A DNA stretch of 64,000 nt from Ricordea florida (GCA_949710005.1 OX453275.1:26072218-26136217); one strand, 5' to 3'; positions 14,701 to 23,520 are shown, numbered from the stretch's first letter. Translations and numbers: made by a program. Notes: generated from the letters alone by a model not told the origin.

Positions 14701-17700
14701 GTTCGGTCTAAACTGATATAAAACATTGAAGTAATTACCTAAATGTGTCCGAACGCTTTCACCTATGGACCATCTATTCATCGTTCGTACCATTCGTTGC
14801 ATAGCTGCTGAACAGTTTTTCCGTACATTGCTTCCCGTTCTGGGCCGGGTTGTTCGAAGCAGGCTTAAGGTAACCCAGGGTTAGTGCGAAATATAAATGC
14901 AGATTATGAGAGCTTAAAAGGTACATTCAGTATAATTCTCTTTGAATACAATATGATGATTGCATGCTCTGAAAAAAAATATAGAAAGTTATCGGAGAAA
15001 ATGCTTTTTAACAAGAGGAAAAGAAATCCGGGTTAAAATTTAACCGTGGATTAGCGCTAACCGGCTTCGAACAACCGGCCCCTGGAGTGCTTCCGAAAAG
15101 GAATTTGAAGACATTTCTTCACAAATGTTTCGTTGCTCTTTCTCAGTTACGTTTTAACCCTTAAAAAAGGTGAATTCTCAACTAAGATGGGTTGAGGCAG
15201 GAGCGAATCACCCTCCTCGTTAGTGATGTCAACAAAACCATTGTTTACAAGCCGTCGAAAGGTCCATTTTTCATGTTAATGACTTAGTCACCGGCGTCAT
15301 CAAGAAGTTGAAACAATGTCCGTGAAATTAGTGGCCTTAATTAATTACTGGACTTAATTAATTACTGGACCATTTTATTTTTGAGGGGGGTGGGGTGGGC
15401 AATTTTGTTTTGTTAAGAAATTTTTTTCCCTTTACGCTGTGCAAGAATTTTTTGTAGCACCTTGGCCTTTTTAGCACCTTTTTCCCCTTGGCAACTGTGT
15501 ACGATATTTTTTTTTTCTTCTATACTTTTGCTGTGCAGGACTTTTTCTTTGGTAATTTCCCTGCCCCCCTTAAACATAATGGTCCATCCCTAAACTGATA
15601 GCGGATATTCATATCAAACATAACAAATGTACAAAGGAAAAGTGCGCATCGCAATCAGGTGGACAATTAGACATAGTTTGATGTTACGCTGGTTTGAAAG
15701 AGTGCATGTAAAGTTACAATGCACATTATAACTTTTAAAGTTACATTTGGGAACGCTCCGCCAATCTAACTATCTTCCCTTAAATCATAACCGTATTTTA
15801 AATATATAATTTTGATAATAATTGGTTATGGTAATAACTTTTGATTAAAGGCTGAATAAATCGTCTGTTATATCCCTTTTTGATTACCTCTATTTAAATT
15901 TTGTGAATTTAAAACAACAATATTGAGACGATTAAAAAGCTTTTCCATAATGGAGGGGCGCTGGTAAATTAACACTGAGTATAAAACAGTGATTTAGTAC
16001 TGAGCTTCAGTGTACGTTGGTTGAAAGAGTGACTAATTATGTCTATCAAATAGTTTATTATGCTCGATACTCCATATACCTAGTCTATTGCATGTCTTGT
16101 GCTATTATGTCAACTCCAGGGTGTGTATTCCTGTTACATACAGTTGCTCTATTGCATTGTGTTATTGTTTTATGGTCAGTGTGTTTTGTTCTAGCTAATG
16201 TCTGTTATAGCCAGTCTACTCGACATCTACTGTCTAGCTTTCGATCGTGTGAACTTTGCGGTGTATACGTCTTGTGTATTGATTTATGGTTAGTTTATTT
16301 TGTTGCAGCTATTGTTTGCTGTAGACAGTCTACTCTACATCTGTTGTCCAGTTTTCGATCATGTGAACCATGGGCCGGGGCTGTATATGTCTTGTGTATT
16401 GATTGTTATAGCTAATGTCAGTCGTAGGCAGTCTATTCTATGTCTGTTGTCATGTTCTCGATGTTTTCAATTCCAAGCTGTCGCATATTGTTGTGCAGTG
16501 TTGTACTGTACCATGTTACTGTTTTGAGGAGCGGGTTTGTTGTTACACTGCTCATGCTCATTATATCCAGTTTATGTGGGGTTTATTGTCCTGTTGACGA
16601 TCCTGCAAACTCTAGACTGTTGCGTTTTTTGTTGTAGTGTTCGTTTTGTAGTGTTCTTTTTGTTGTGTGATCTGTATACAACAGTACTGCGTCCTGTTGT
16701 ACGGTACTTTGTGAATGTTTTGAAGTACGAATTGATGCAATTGTTCTGCTCTTGTTGTTTATACCCAGTGTATTTTACGTGTGTTGTCCTCTGGGCTGGG
16801 TTGTTCGAAGCAGGGGTAGAGGTAACCCAGGGTTAGTGCGAAATTTAAAGGCGGATAGGAAAGCTTAAAAATCACATTCAGTATAATTCTTTTCGAATAC
16901 AATTTGATGATTGTATGCTCTGAAAAAAAAAGAGAAAAGTATCAGAGAAAATGCTTTTTAACAAGAGGAAAAGAAACCCACGTTAAAATTTAACCCTGGC
17001 TTAGCGCTAACCGGCCTTCGAACAACCGGCCCCTGTGTGACAGTGTTCTGTGGTATTGTTGTAGCACCACGTGGTATATGGTGTATGAGCCAGCGTGTGA
17101 CGTTAGTCACTCTTTGAACGGTGTTGTCTTCTTTGGAGATCAATATTGATGTGATTAGCAATACGAACCGTTACCAACAGTGGCAGAAATTGCTCTTTTT
17201 GTAGACATTTGAAGGCCGACGTGTTCTTAACAAAAATGACAAAAATAGTACTTTGAAAAAAAAAATGCAAACAATGCCAGATTTGGTATATCGCAGTTTC
17301 CTAAAGTGGTAGAGCTAATGCAAACTCCAGAAGGACAACATGAATATAGGACATTTGGCGAAAATGGCACAAATAGCAGCCTTTAATGGTGGATCTTCGT
17401 CAAGGCATTATGCCATTTTTCTCTCAGTCCGAAATTTTATTTCCTGGTTGTTAGTTGTACCATCCTTTTTGACTGATCAATCAATGAAAAAAAAAAGTAC
17501 ATTCTCAAATCTGTTTTTAGCTACAGTTAGAGCTGCCTCTGCCACTGTATGAAAGAGTCGTGAGACAAAGCTGTCGCAGATGTTAACGGATTTTTCTCTT
17601 TCTTTTTGTTCGCTTCAGCGGAATGAGGAGAAGTGCTCGATTGAGGACGATATAGAAAAGATTATTCGTTATTACATGTTGGATCATCGCCGCGTGTTCG

Positions 17701-18161
17701 TTAAGTTCGGTCGTTCGGACGTCTACAAAGCCAAGAACATTGAAGGGGTCGGGAAAGCGCGATTCGCTTTACTGGAGACCAATAGATGGGGCATATACCA
17801 AGCGTATAGGATGCTGCGGATCAAGCAGGCGTGGTATCGCCTTCTGGAAAGGAAGGAGGAAAGGGAAAATGGCCGAGAAGAAGAACCCTTGGTTCCGCCG
17901 CGACCGGCGGACGGTAAAACAGCACCTAAAAAGACGGAAGACAGCGAAGATGATGATGACGATGATGATAATGACGATGAAGATGACGATGATGACGACG
18001 ACGATGACGACGATGATGATGACGATGATGACGACGATGAAGATGATGACGATGATGAAGACGAGGACGACGACGACGACGACGATGACGAACCGAACAC
18101 TAGGCGTGGCGCTAAAGGCAAAAAGAGAACAAATAATAAAGGGAGGAAGGGAGGAAGGTAG
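1234..18161 (+). CDS. Coiled-coil protein with acidic C-terminal tail (multi-exon)
   Basis: Exons inferred from GT-AG sites and matching phases: 1234-1316, 1783-1878, 2475-2700, 3415-3543, 4177-4301, 4867-4993, 5454-5591, 6951-6977, 7923-8042, 9581-9699, 10507-10615, 12034-12120, 13476-13527, a tentative 13893-13912, and 17619-18161. Joined, they give 667 codons including the stop. Almost the whole product is charged, Glu/Lys/Gln-rich heptad-like sequence expected to form long coiled coils (blocks [38 protein letters not shown]). It ends in a conserved-looking basic/aromatic segment and an Asp-rich tail. The ATG at 1234 follows an AG with an in-frame TAG just before it, so it may be the start or lie in an internal exon with more 5' exons outside the window. 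The architecture suggests the CCDC154/DUF4631 type of coiled-coil protein, but I cannot confirm that. Introns hold mostly repeats, listed separately. Confidence 0.75.
2164..2288. repeat. Perfect-looking long hairpin
   Basis: Left arm 2164-2212 and right arm 2240-2288 are inverse complements (for example AACCTAGGTTGGTTTGTAAT and its reverse) around a ~27-bp loop. It lies in an intron of the coiled-coil gene and is probably a small foldback element. Confidence 0.85.
2932..3170. mobile_element. MITE with GGGCC...GGTTGTTCGAA ends, copy 1 of 3
   Basis: About 240 bp with terminal inverted repeats (left: gggccagattgttcgaagc; right: cgaacaaccggcccc). The other copies are 14842-15082 and 16793-17033, sharing the internal text 'gctttttaacaagaggaaaa'. 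No coding capacity; non-autonomous DNA element. Confidence 0.8.
4618..4780. repeat. Foldback element with ~70-bp arms
   Basis: The left end gtaatgacataaattgatca is matched by tgatcaatttatgtcattac at the right end. The arms continue through 'cttaagcagctgtgaa' and 'ttcacagctgcttaag'. A truncated relative sits at 50417-50498. Confidence 0.8.
5592..6950. other. Intron of the coiled-coil gene without clear features
   Basis: AT-rich intronic sequence between the exon ending at 5591 and the microexon at 6951. I see no convincing exon, RNA or well-bounded repeat. Confidence 0.5.
6951..6977 (+). CDS. 27-bp microexon of the coiled-coil gene
   Basis: The sequence between an acceptor (caactaaag) and a donor (gtaggg) is 27 bases, phase 0 on both sides, encoding AATAKTHKE. 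The upstream exon ends in phase 0 (LEK) and the downstream exon starts in phase 0 (VGKSDQEQ), so it can be included or skipped without a frame change. Transcript evidence would decide. Confidence 0.5.
7047..7330. mobile_element. MITE with 'actcgaaccaaggccac' ends, copy 1
   Basis: The left end reads cagtactcgaaccaaggcca and the right end ggatggccttggttcaatta, imperfect terminal inverted repeats. Related copies: 30655-30889, 36815-37060 and the best-preserved at 44001-44276. Confidence 0.6.
7609..7714 (+). repeat. Diverged single copy of the 102-bp TTAA palindrome
   Basis: It starts ttaaccctttaagcccc and ends acctaaagggttaa, with the internal 'gattttactctggctcacgc' block recognisable from the array at 382-1167. 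It is preceded by the same spacer text ('aaaaactatctcc'), so it may be left from a former array. Confidence 0.8.
8060..8297. mobile_element. Mutator-like MITE with 9-bp target duplication
   Basis: Terminal inverted repeats of about 40 bp begin TAGCCTGCGTAG and end CTACGCAGGCTA. The element is flanked by a perfect direct repeat GCCGTTAAG (8051-8059 and 8298-8306). A 9-bp duplication and long inverted repeats fit Mutator-superfamily transposition. It inserted just inside the intron, 17 bp after the donor of exon 7923-8042. Confidence 0.8.
8326..8601 (-). mobile_element. 'gtgattatcggtgaatattcacc' repeat, copy 1 of 4
   Basis: Composite inverted-repeat element: a palindromic half (aacaattattcgccgaagg, ggtgaatattcacc) joined to a segment ending gagtatttatacta. 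Other copies: 22531-22840, 29341-29547 and 46399-46672. All share the text 'atggctgccagtcgttcgcg' or its complement in diverged form. Confidence 0.75.
8634..8732. repeat. (TA)n microsatellite
   Basis: About 100 bp of TA dinucleotides with interspersed acgta interruptions. It gives meaningless Ile-Tyr frames on the minus strand. Confidence 0.95.
8790..9560. repeat. Degenerate ~106-bp tandem repeat
   Basis: The block 'agtactgttcag' recurs at about 9151, 9257, 9362 and 9469, spacing 105-107 bp, with flanking 'gtttgatccacagatg' and 'cacagtacagtactg'. Earlier, more diverged units extend toward 8790. It ends just before the acceptor of exon 9581-9699. Confidence 0.8.
10020..10200. repeat. Short degenerate tandem repeat ('ccctagggcttcaaac')
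   Basis: Three or four units of about 45 bp containing 'ctagggcttcaaacaaaacc' followed by A/C-rich sequence. Related A/C-rich text continues to about 10400. Intronic. Confidence 0.6.
10696..10727 (+). ncRNA. Hammerhead-ribozyme-like core in a dispersed repeat
   Basis: The order is a CUGAnGA-like box (ccgacga), a short stem (aggc tgac gctc), GAAA, then the palindrome ACGT and C, followed by AGC. This is the layout of a type-I hammerhead core with a minimal stem III. One conserved base is changed (CUGA to CCGA), so this copy is probably inactive. The downstream text to about 10840 (cacctcccttttacc, cgtttgattatcccaattt) is shared with 40256-40290, 48940-49060 and 58640-58742. Confidence 0.45.
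11440..11795 (+). mobile_element. Mutator-like MITE with long TIRs and 9-bp TSD, copy 1
   Basis: 356 bp from TAGTCTCCTTC to GAAGGAGACTA, with inverted repeats of over 60 bp containing 'ctaacggctgctcacgagag'. Perfect flanking duplication CGTGTATGC (11431-11439 and 11796-11804). No coding capacity. The inverted copy at 18811-19160 has a different TSD, so these are two independent insertions. Confidence 0.9.
12513..12658. mobile_element. Palindromic MITE ('caggtccctactt'), copy 1 of 3
   Basis: It begins ggcaatgatttccgcacagg and ends tgtgcggaaatcttgcca, with 'ttattattcttgc' and 'catgcataatgaagtagg' inside the arms. Other copies: 30500-30654 and 36220-36374. Confidence 0.8.
13893..13912 (+). CDS. 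Tentative 20-bp microexon of the coiled-coil gene
   Basis: The exon at 13476-13527 ends in phase 1, but the last exon at 17619 must be entered in phase 0; joining them directly gives an immediate stop. An intervening exon of length 3n+2 is therefore needed. The only short candidate I noticed is 13893-13912, after a good acceptor (actcatttcag) and before gtaact, encoding NQAYPHP with its split codon. The donor is weak, so this is a guess forced by phase. Confidence 0.25.
14618..14697. repeat. Six-copy 14-bp tandem repeat
   Basis: Units of 'atgcgtgacttata' with one-base variants. Located in the long intron before the last exon of the coiled-coil gene. Confidence 0.85.
14842..15082. mobile_element. 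MITE with GGGCC...GGTTGTTCGAA ends, copy 2 of 3
   Basis: Same family as 2932-3170 and 16793-17033. The ends are gggccgggttgttcgaagc and cttcgaacaaccggcccc. Confidence 0.85.
15363..15593. mobile_element. G/T-rich MITE ('ggaccatt...aatggtcc')
   Basis: The left end, ctggaccatttt and a G-run, is answered at the right by a C-run and aatggtccatcccta. The interior is T-rich with repeated 'gcaggactttt'-like blocks. Related to the better-preserved copy at 21953-22260. Confidence 0.6.
16010..16792 (+). repeat. Degenerate ~100-118-bp tandem repeat
   Basis: Blocks resembling 'gtctactcgacatctactgtc' and 'ttttcgatcatgtgaac' recur at about 16205, 16325 and 16425, then decay. The T/G-rich units stay open in several frames and mimic a membrane protein rich in Cys, Val and Leu. 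Irregular unit length and several open frames argue against a gene. Confidence 0.55.
16793..17033. mobile_element. MITE with GGGCC...GGTTGTTCGAA ends, copy 3 of 3
   Basis: Starts gggctgggttgttcgaagc and ends gaacaaccggcccc. It lies about 1.7 kb downstream of copy 2 in the same orientation. Confidence 0.85.
17619..18161 (+). CDS. Terminal exon of the coiled-coil gene with poly-aspartate tail
   Basis: It starts after the acceptor ttcgcttcag and runs to TAG at 18159-18161. The first ~75 residues are folded-looking and aromatic/basic ([36 protein letters not shown]). A run of roughly 50 Asp with a few Glu/Asn follows, encoded by GAT/GAC codons at about 17947-18090, and the end is basic ([15 protein letters not shown]). 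Mixed GAT/GAC use suggests an aged or selected tract. Such tails can bind basic proteins or calcium; the role here is unknown. Confidence 0.75.
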   Translation, partial: RNEEKCSIEDDIEKIIRYYMLDHRRVFVKFGRSDVYKAKNIEGVGKARFALLETNRWGIYQAYRMLRIKQAWYRLLERKEERENGREEEPLVPPRPADGKTAPKKTEDSEDDDDDDDNDDEDDDDDDDDDDDDDDDDDDDEDDDDDEDEDDDDDDDDEPNTRRGAKGKKRTNNKGRKGGR

Positions 18162-18567
18162 TCAATGGGCTTCGATTACTGATCTTCAATTCTAGGGGCA
18201 TCTTAAGAAGAGTGAATAGTATCCGCTTCCTTGCAATATTCCGGTCAAGCAATCAGAAAGCTTCCGATCTATTCGGTCGTACAAAAGACCTTTACTTTGT
18301 GGCGCGAGTACGATATTAAACCTCAATTTTTGAGCTTCCAGCAAACGCTTTTTTCTTGTTATCTCTGTCATCGATAAAGTTGACACGGATGTCGTGGCTG
18401 AAGAAGAAAAAAATGATTGCCATCTCAAATATGGGTCTACTTGCCACTTTGGCATTTTATAAACAACTAACATATTGTCATGAATGCGTTAAAACGTTAT
18501 AAAGAAGGTCTTCTTGTTTTAAGTCTTCGTAGAAGACGCTAGATCTTAAAGATGCAATATTTTTTAA

Positions 18568-18580
18568 AATAAAAATAAAA
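18568..18580 (+). terminator. Candidate polyadenylation signals of the coiled-coil gene
   Basis: Two overlapping-type AATAAA hexamers sit about 410 bp after the TAG at 18161. They are the first clear signals downstream on this strand; use is inferred. Confidence 0.35.
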
Positions 18581-18810
18581 CTAATGTCAAATTCAGCAGC
18601 ACCCAGGAGTGTGCCGGGAAAACCGTTCCGTGTACAAAGATGTTTAAAGTATTTTTATTGCCCGCTAACGTTTGTAATAATACAACGAAAAACAGTGACG
18701 TATTTGCTAATATACATATACTGATTATTTCACGTAATACACGTTGTATATCAGATGTGAGATTTCGTTTTTCATCACTTGTGAAGCACTGACAGGAGTC
18801 TGGTAGAGAG

Positions 18811-19160
18811 TAGTCTCCTTCGCAGCCGTTATTAGGGTCGTCACGCAACGCTCCTCCCCACTAACGGCTGCTCACGAGAGAGAGACATTCCTTTTCCTTT
18901 GTTTTTGAGAACCAATAGAATGCACGTTATTGTTATCGGCTACGCCAATCAAATTCTTCGTTACATTTGCTGGGCGCTTGCTGTGCGCGCGAAAACAAAA
19001 CACGACAGATGCACACGTGCGAAACGACTTGGACCAGGTTTCCAGAATATGGAAGCCTGCTTCTTATTGGTCAATTTTAGGGAAAGGAATGTGTCTCTCT
19101 CGTGAGCAGCCGTTAGTGGGGATGAGCGTTGGGTGACGACCCTAATAACGGCTGCGACTA
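18811..19160 (-). mobile_element. Mutator-like MITE with long TIRs and 9-bp TSD, copy 2
   Basis: 350 bp, inverted relative to 11440-11795. Ends TAGTCTCCTTCGCAGCCG and CGGCTGCGACTA, with perfect flanking duplication GGTAGAGAG (18802-18810 and 19161-19169). Inverted repeats are still over 90% alike by eye, suggesting a young insertion. Confidence 0.9.
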
Positions 19161-19338
19161 GGTAGAGAGTTGAGCGACAAAAGAAATTGCGCGTTAGAAC
19201 ACAAGCTTGTTTTCTTTCTCTCCATAATTTGTAATTGAGCGGAAAAAGATAAGTAAACTGGCTTTTGTCACCTGGTGGACAAAACAACCGTTACAAAATT
19301 TACCAAGAAATATTCCAACAAGTTGTAACATTGTTATA

Positions 19339-19529
19339 GAAATAAAAAACGCGCCCGAGTGCATTGTTGAGTTATATAAGCGCGCGGGAATTTTTAAGAA
19401 CACGAGAGAAGTGCATAGAGAAGCACGAGGCGCAGCCGAGTGCTTCTCGCACTTCTCGAGTGTTCTTAAAAATTCCCAAGTGCTTATATAACTCAACAAT
19501 GCACGAAGGGCGCGTTTTTCTATTTCTTT
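19339..19529. repeat. Long hairpin element ('gttgagttatataagcgc')
   Basis: The left arm 'gaaataaaaaacgcgccc ... gttgagttatata' is answered by 'tatataactcaacaatgc ... gcgcgtttttctatttc'. The central part repeats 'gagaagtgc' in inverted orientation. Similar in style to 61351-61535 but of different sequence. Confidence 0.75.
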
Positions 19530-20671
19530 TATAAAATGTAAACCACCACATTAACATAAAGACATATTAAACAAGAAAAGGATTGCGAATTTTAATTAAT
19601 CACAATAAGTATTCTCCTTACAGGTACATGTTTTATTTTTATTGGCTTAAATGCTGAATGAAAAGTAAAACCGTTCCCTTTGTGGCAAGAAACAAACGAT
19701 TTCTTATTTCGTGACGTAGCTTGCGTGCATATGTTGAGTTATAATGCACGCGCGTGACGTAAGCAGAGTGCTTTATGGAGCTATAATGAACTCGAACTGA
19801 CCAATCAAAGCGCGCGCAATTACTCGAACATTTTATAATAAACAAGACGATCTAAGATCGTAAGTCGGACAGCAGGTAGACGAGCTGTTATGAGTGTTGA
19901 CCACTTATGGTGCGGAGTGGTCCAAAAAACAAAATCCTAAGGGTACCAAGGTCCTGGTTTCCAACGTGGCATCTTTCTTGTCTACCGCGAACGGTTTGTG
20001 GGTCTGTATGTTTGAGCGTAGAAAAGATGACACCATTTGTTTTCAACATATTGGCCATAGACTTCGACATCGTAGAAAGAAGTTTGCGCCCGTATTACGT
20101 GTCTGCGGTATTCCCCATTGCAAGTGACTGCGATTTGCGATGAAACTCGAGTGTAAACCTATAGTCGGTTGCCCGACTAATAATATTGTATAGTAACATT
20201 GTGTAATTGTGCATTGTAGTATTGTACAGTAACATTATAGAGTTGTGTATTGTATAGTAATATTGTGAGAGAAATCTCACCCTAATGGTGGAAAGTTTTA
20301 AGCGAGAGGCAGCGTTTGAAATGCCCGGGGATGGTTTTTGTTGATTAGATTCATCCACAGTGCTTCATGTTGTGTAAATGTGCCGCTTGTTTTACACGGA
20401 CTGATAAAATAGTTTGCAAAAAAGCTCTTTCATGACAGCGGTGTAGTTGTCATGGCGACCAAAGCTCTTACGTGAATTGCCGCAATAAAAGTTTTTTTTC
20501 TATTTTTTTTTTTTTTTGACGAATACTGTTGTAGCAGTATTGGGGAGGGTACTGGAAGATAAGAAATCGTCTTTTTATACCAAGCTGTTTTACATGGCGC
20601 AATTTAGCTGCAACTCTATTGCCGCGGTCATAGTTAGGGCACTCTAGACATTTCGGCGCACAAGCCTGACC
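19530..20671. other. Intergenic stretch, little recognisable
   Basis: AT-rich sequence with a short degenerate repeat of 'attgtatagtaacatt' at about 20185-20275 and a T-run at 20505-20518. No convincing exon on either strand. Confidence 0.4.
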
Positions 20672-20893
20672 TTACGGAAGGCAGGATGAGGACGTCACCG
20701 AGTGCGTCAGGGAGAGACAAACGGCAGGGTGTTCATTAGGCATCGGATCTAGTTTTAAATTCAGACATGGAGTGCTTTCAGAATATTCTCCTGTTACTTT
20801 ACACAATTCTCCTGCTGCTACAATTCTTATTGAAAACCCTGAAACGGTAAGCACTCTCTCACTGCTGAAGAATAATGTAGAGAAATTAGGCAA
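20672..20893 (-). pseudogene. ORF fragment paired with the one at 2-196
   Basis: 73-codon open frame whose middle (GFSIRIVAAG, CKVTGEYSESTPCLNLKL) matches the frame at 2-196 on the opposite strand. The conserved block may start at an acceptor (minus strand accgtttcag before GGTTTTC). Function unknown; a fragment of a duplicated or mobile coding sequence. Confidence 0.35.
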
Positions 20894-21304
20894 TCCAGTT
20901 GTTACATATCATGATTTGGTACGATGCTCGGTCTCTTAGAACTTGTCGTCATCTTTGCGTGAGGTTCGTACTCAGTTTCCTGATGTTGAAAGGACCTACT
21001 CGGCCCTGTTCAACCGAAAGAGCGACAGTTACACAAGGCGGTAACTTGACGTGGAAAATTCCCGCGCGTTTGTCGGTCCACAGACCAGGCACCCTCGTTC
21101 CCAGGGTCTCTCTTCTTCCCACCCCCTGGAGCGAGGTTGATTCACCAGGCTCCTGAGGAGACTTATTGTCTCGATCCCAATTTTAAGAAGTTCCTGTGTC
21201 AATTAAAAACCAGGAGAGTCTGAAGAGCTAGTGTTCGGGCTTACTAGTCGTTAAAAATGGATTCATGATCGTTCAATATTTGCTATAGTTTGTTGAGACT
21301 TGTA

Positions 21305-21923
21305 ACAACCGAAACAGGTTGACTGCGAATTCAAAGGCAAGCGTGACAGTTGACTTTGGCGCCAAACGTCGAAGATTTTGGTCACGTGGCTTAGTTTGTC
21401 AAATCCAAAAGATGAACGCACGTGCACACATTCCTTTCTCCTTTGCTGACTTCGTCAGTTCAGTTGATGTTTGCACTTCGGAGTCAACCAATGATGGGAG
21501 CCTACAATGCTGCAAATTACAGTTTTCTATAACATTCCGCAAGACGACAGATGTGAGGTGATCTTCACGGAACAGCCCATAGAAACTTTTGAGGAGCTCA
21601 TGCAAGTCATTAGAGCTAAAATTCAAAGTTTAGAATTAATACCTGACGCAGAACTGCGGGTGCAGTATACAAATGATGAGAACAAGTTAATAACTCTACG
21701 CGCCAACGACTCTTAAGCTTTCATCTATGGATTTCCCACGAATTAGAGTTCGCCCTTTGCTATTTACAGAATACGCCATTGTTCAATCACGCACAGGAAT
21801 GTGACCAGAGGCGTTCACCTTTTTGGTTTCACAAACAAAGCCACGAGACCAAAATCGTTGCCGTTTGGCGCCGAAGTCAGCCGCCACACTTGTCTTTGAA
21901 TTCGCGGTCTAACTGTTTCGGTA
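21305..21923. mobile_element. TIR element carrying a small PB1-like ORF
   Basis: About 90-bp terminal inverted repeats flank the segment: the left end has accgaaacaggttgactgcg and the right end its diverged complement ending aactgtttcggt; both contain GAATTCAAAG and TTTGGCGCCAAACG-type text. The single ORF at 21507-21716 lies between them. I found no clear target duplication. It is probably an internally deleted form of a larger transposon. Confidence 0.65.
21507..21716 (+). CDS. 69-residue PB1/ubiquitin-like ORF inside a TIR element
   Basis: ATG to TAA, product MLQITVFYNIPQDD... ending in LRANDS. The strand pattern (beta-turn-beta, then EELMQVIRAKIQSLEL as a helix, then LRVQYTNDENKLITL) resembles a PB1 or ubiquitin-like fold, the acidic-loop region being YTNDENK. 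Family assignment is by pattern only. Position between inverted repeats suggests it is the N-terminal piece of a transposon protein that lost its catalytic part, or a captured domain. Confidence 0.45.
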   Translation: MLQITVFYNIPQDDRCEVIFTEQPIETFEELMQVIRAKIQSLELIPDAELRVQYTNDENKLITLRANDS

Positions 21924-21952
21924 GTATGTTGAAGGTGCTCAATGCATGTGGT

Positions 21953-22260
21953 TAGGGACGGACTATTAGAAAAGTGATGGGGGGGGGGGGGGTGGGTGGG
22001 GAATTTTCAGCTTGCAGGAATTTTTTTTTTCTCTCACTGCTTTTGCAGGAATTTTTTTTTTCAGTTGAACCTCTGTGCACGAATTTTTTTTACTACGTGT
22101 GAAAAAGTCACAATTGGACCTTCCTTCTGCATGAATTTTTTTTTTACCTTCTTCTTTGCATGAATTTTTTTTTTTGGCATTTTGCCTTGCATGAATTTTT
22201 TTTTTGTTTTTTTTCCCCACCCCCCCCCCCCCCATCACTTTTCTAATGGTCCGTCCCTTA
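21953..22260. mobile_element. G/T-rich MITE with 'tagggacggac' ends
   Basis: Left end tagggacggactattagaaa with a G-run; right end a C-run and ttctaatggtccgtccctta. The interior is a loose tandem of 'gcaggaattttttttt' and 'gcatgaattttttttt'. Relative of 15363-15593. Confidence 0.75.
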
Positions 22261-22530
22261 GGGCTGAAATGGAAAAGAAAACGCCACCACACCCTTCTCC
22301 TCCCCCACCCACTCCCGCCTTTCCACCCACAGACAATAATTTGTGGGTGTCCACTTTTTTCAAAGACTGTCTTTGCGAAGGGTCGTCCTGGCAACTCTCA
22401 ACTGTGCCTTATGAATGGCCAGATTGGGGTAAGCCGTACCCTACCCTGCTTCCCGCCACTTCTTAGAAAACTCAGGAGATGAGCGTCAGATCCGTGTAAT
22501 GATGGGCATGTACTTCATGTATCTCCTATT

Positions 22531-22840
22531 AGTATAAATACTCAGGTGATTATACAAAATCGCGCCCTCTGATTGGTTCGCTATCCCGGATTATCAGCCG
22601 ATAATCACCTCGACGAACAAAATGGCTGCCAGTCGTTCGCGCGCTTTTGATGAAATAAATTTTTTCCTGTTGTACAATGCTTTTTCTTTTCTTTTTTTGA
22701 AATAATCACCTGTGTATTTATACCAAAACAATTATTCGCCTCATCAAGCTCAGTGATTATCGGTGAATATTCACCTCTAGTCGACTTCGTCTCGGTGAAT
22801 ATTCACCGATAATCACTTCGCCTTCGGCGAATAATTGTTA
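22531..22840 (+). mobile_element. 'gtgattatcggtgaatattcacc' repeat, copy 2 of 4
   Basis: Opposite orientation to copy 1. It starts ttagtataaatactcagg, contains ccagtcgttcgcgcgc, and ends ggcgaataattgttaa. It appears the most complete copy. Confidence 0.75.
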
Positions 22841-22929
22841 ATTATACGTATGGGCGCTTTTCGCTGGAAGATTGAGTATTTTGGTGTTTTTTTCACCGAC
22901 TCAAGATTTGTTTATTATGATTTTTACTA

Positions 22930-23040
22930 AAACAATTAGATTATTCGCTCTCGATTTCTATGGGGTGATAGTTGATTCGGCCTTCGGCCTCATCAACCAT
23001 CACCCATAGAAATCTCGAGCTCATAATCTAATTGTTAAAT
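22930..23040. repeat. Palindromic element ('attagattattcgctc')
   Basis: The left arm aacaattagattattcgc and the right arm ataatctaattgtt enclose 'tctatggggtgatagttga' and its inverse. Same family as the arm at 51753-52070. Confidence 0.75.
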
Positions 23041-23214
23041 ATTACAGATATTATGTATAATACATGATAATATATTCTAAATACATTATACTAAGGGACA
23101 CATGAAGTACCTACGTTACGATGAAGGAGAGTTCCGCTGTACCCTATTGCATGGGACGATGCTGCTGGTAGGATCTGGAAGTTGGACAGTTATCGGGAGC
23201 CATTAATGATAATA

Positions 23215-23520
23215 ATTAATTTATATAGCGCACTTTTTAATATAAATATGTTCAAAGGCGCTTTACACTTCTATTGGGTGAGATCGGACGTCAGCATGTA
23301 AAGGCGCCTCTGGCTGCCGCTATCAGTCCGTATATGAATCTCACACTCACCCAACCCATGTATGAATTGTCAGATGAAAAACCAGACGTAGAGAGAGACC
23401 ATCACACCGGGACTACGTCCCCTACTCTTTTCGAACAGTGTGTGGGTTCTTTAACGTCCCACAGATTATTAGGAACCTCCCGCACGGTAGTACGGTGCTC
23501 TACGAACTGAGTTAACCGGT
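23215..23520 (+). repeat. Dispersed repeat ('caaaggcgctttacact')
   Basis: The block 'gttcaaaggcgctttacact' followed by 'gagatcggacgtcagcatgt' recurs at 38826-38935. The longer copy here continues through 'ttctttaacgtcccacag'. Class unknown. Confidence 0.6.

Noticed and set aside
16017-16836. Membrane-protein-like ORFs
   Set aside because: They lie in a degenerate T-rich tandem repeat, overlap in several frames and end in a MITE.
17723-18121. Poly-serine ORF on the minus strand
   Set aside because: It is the antisense of the GAT/GAC tract in the coiled-coil gene's last exon.
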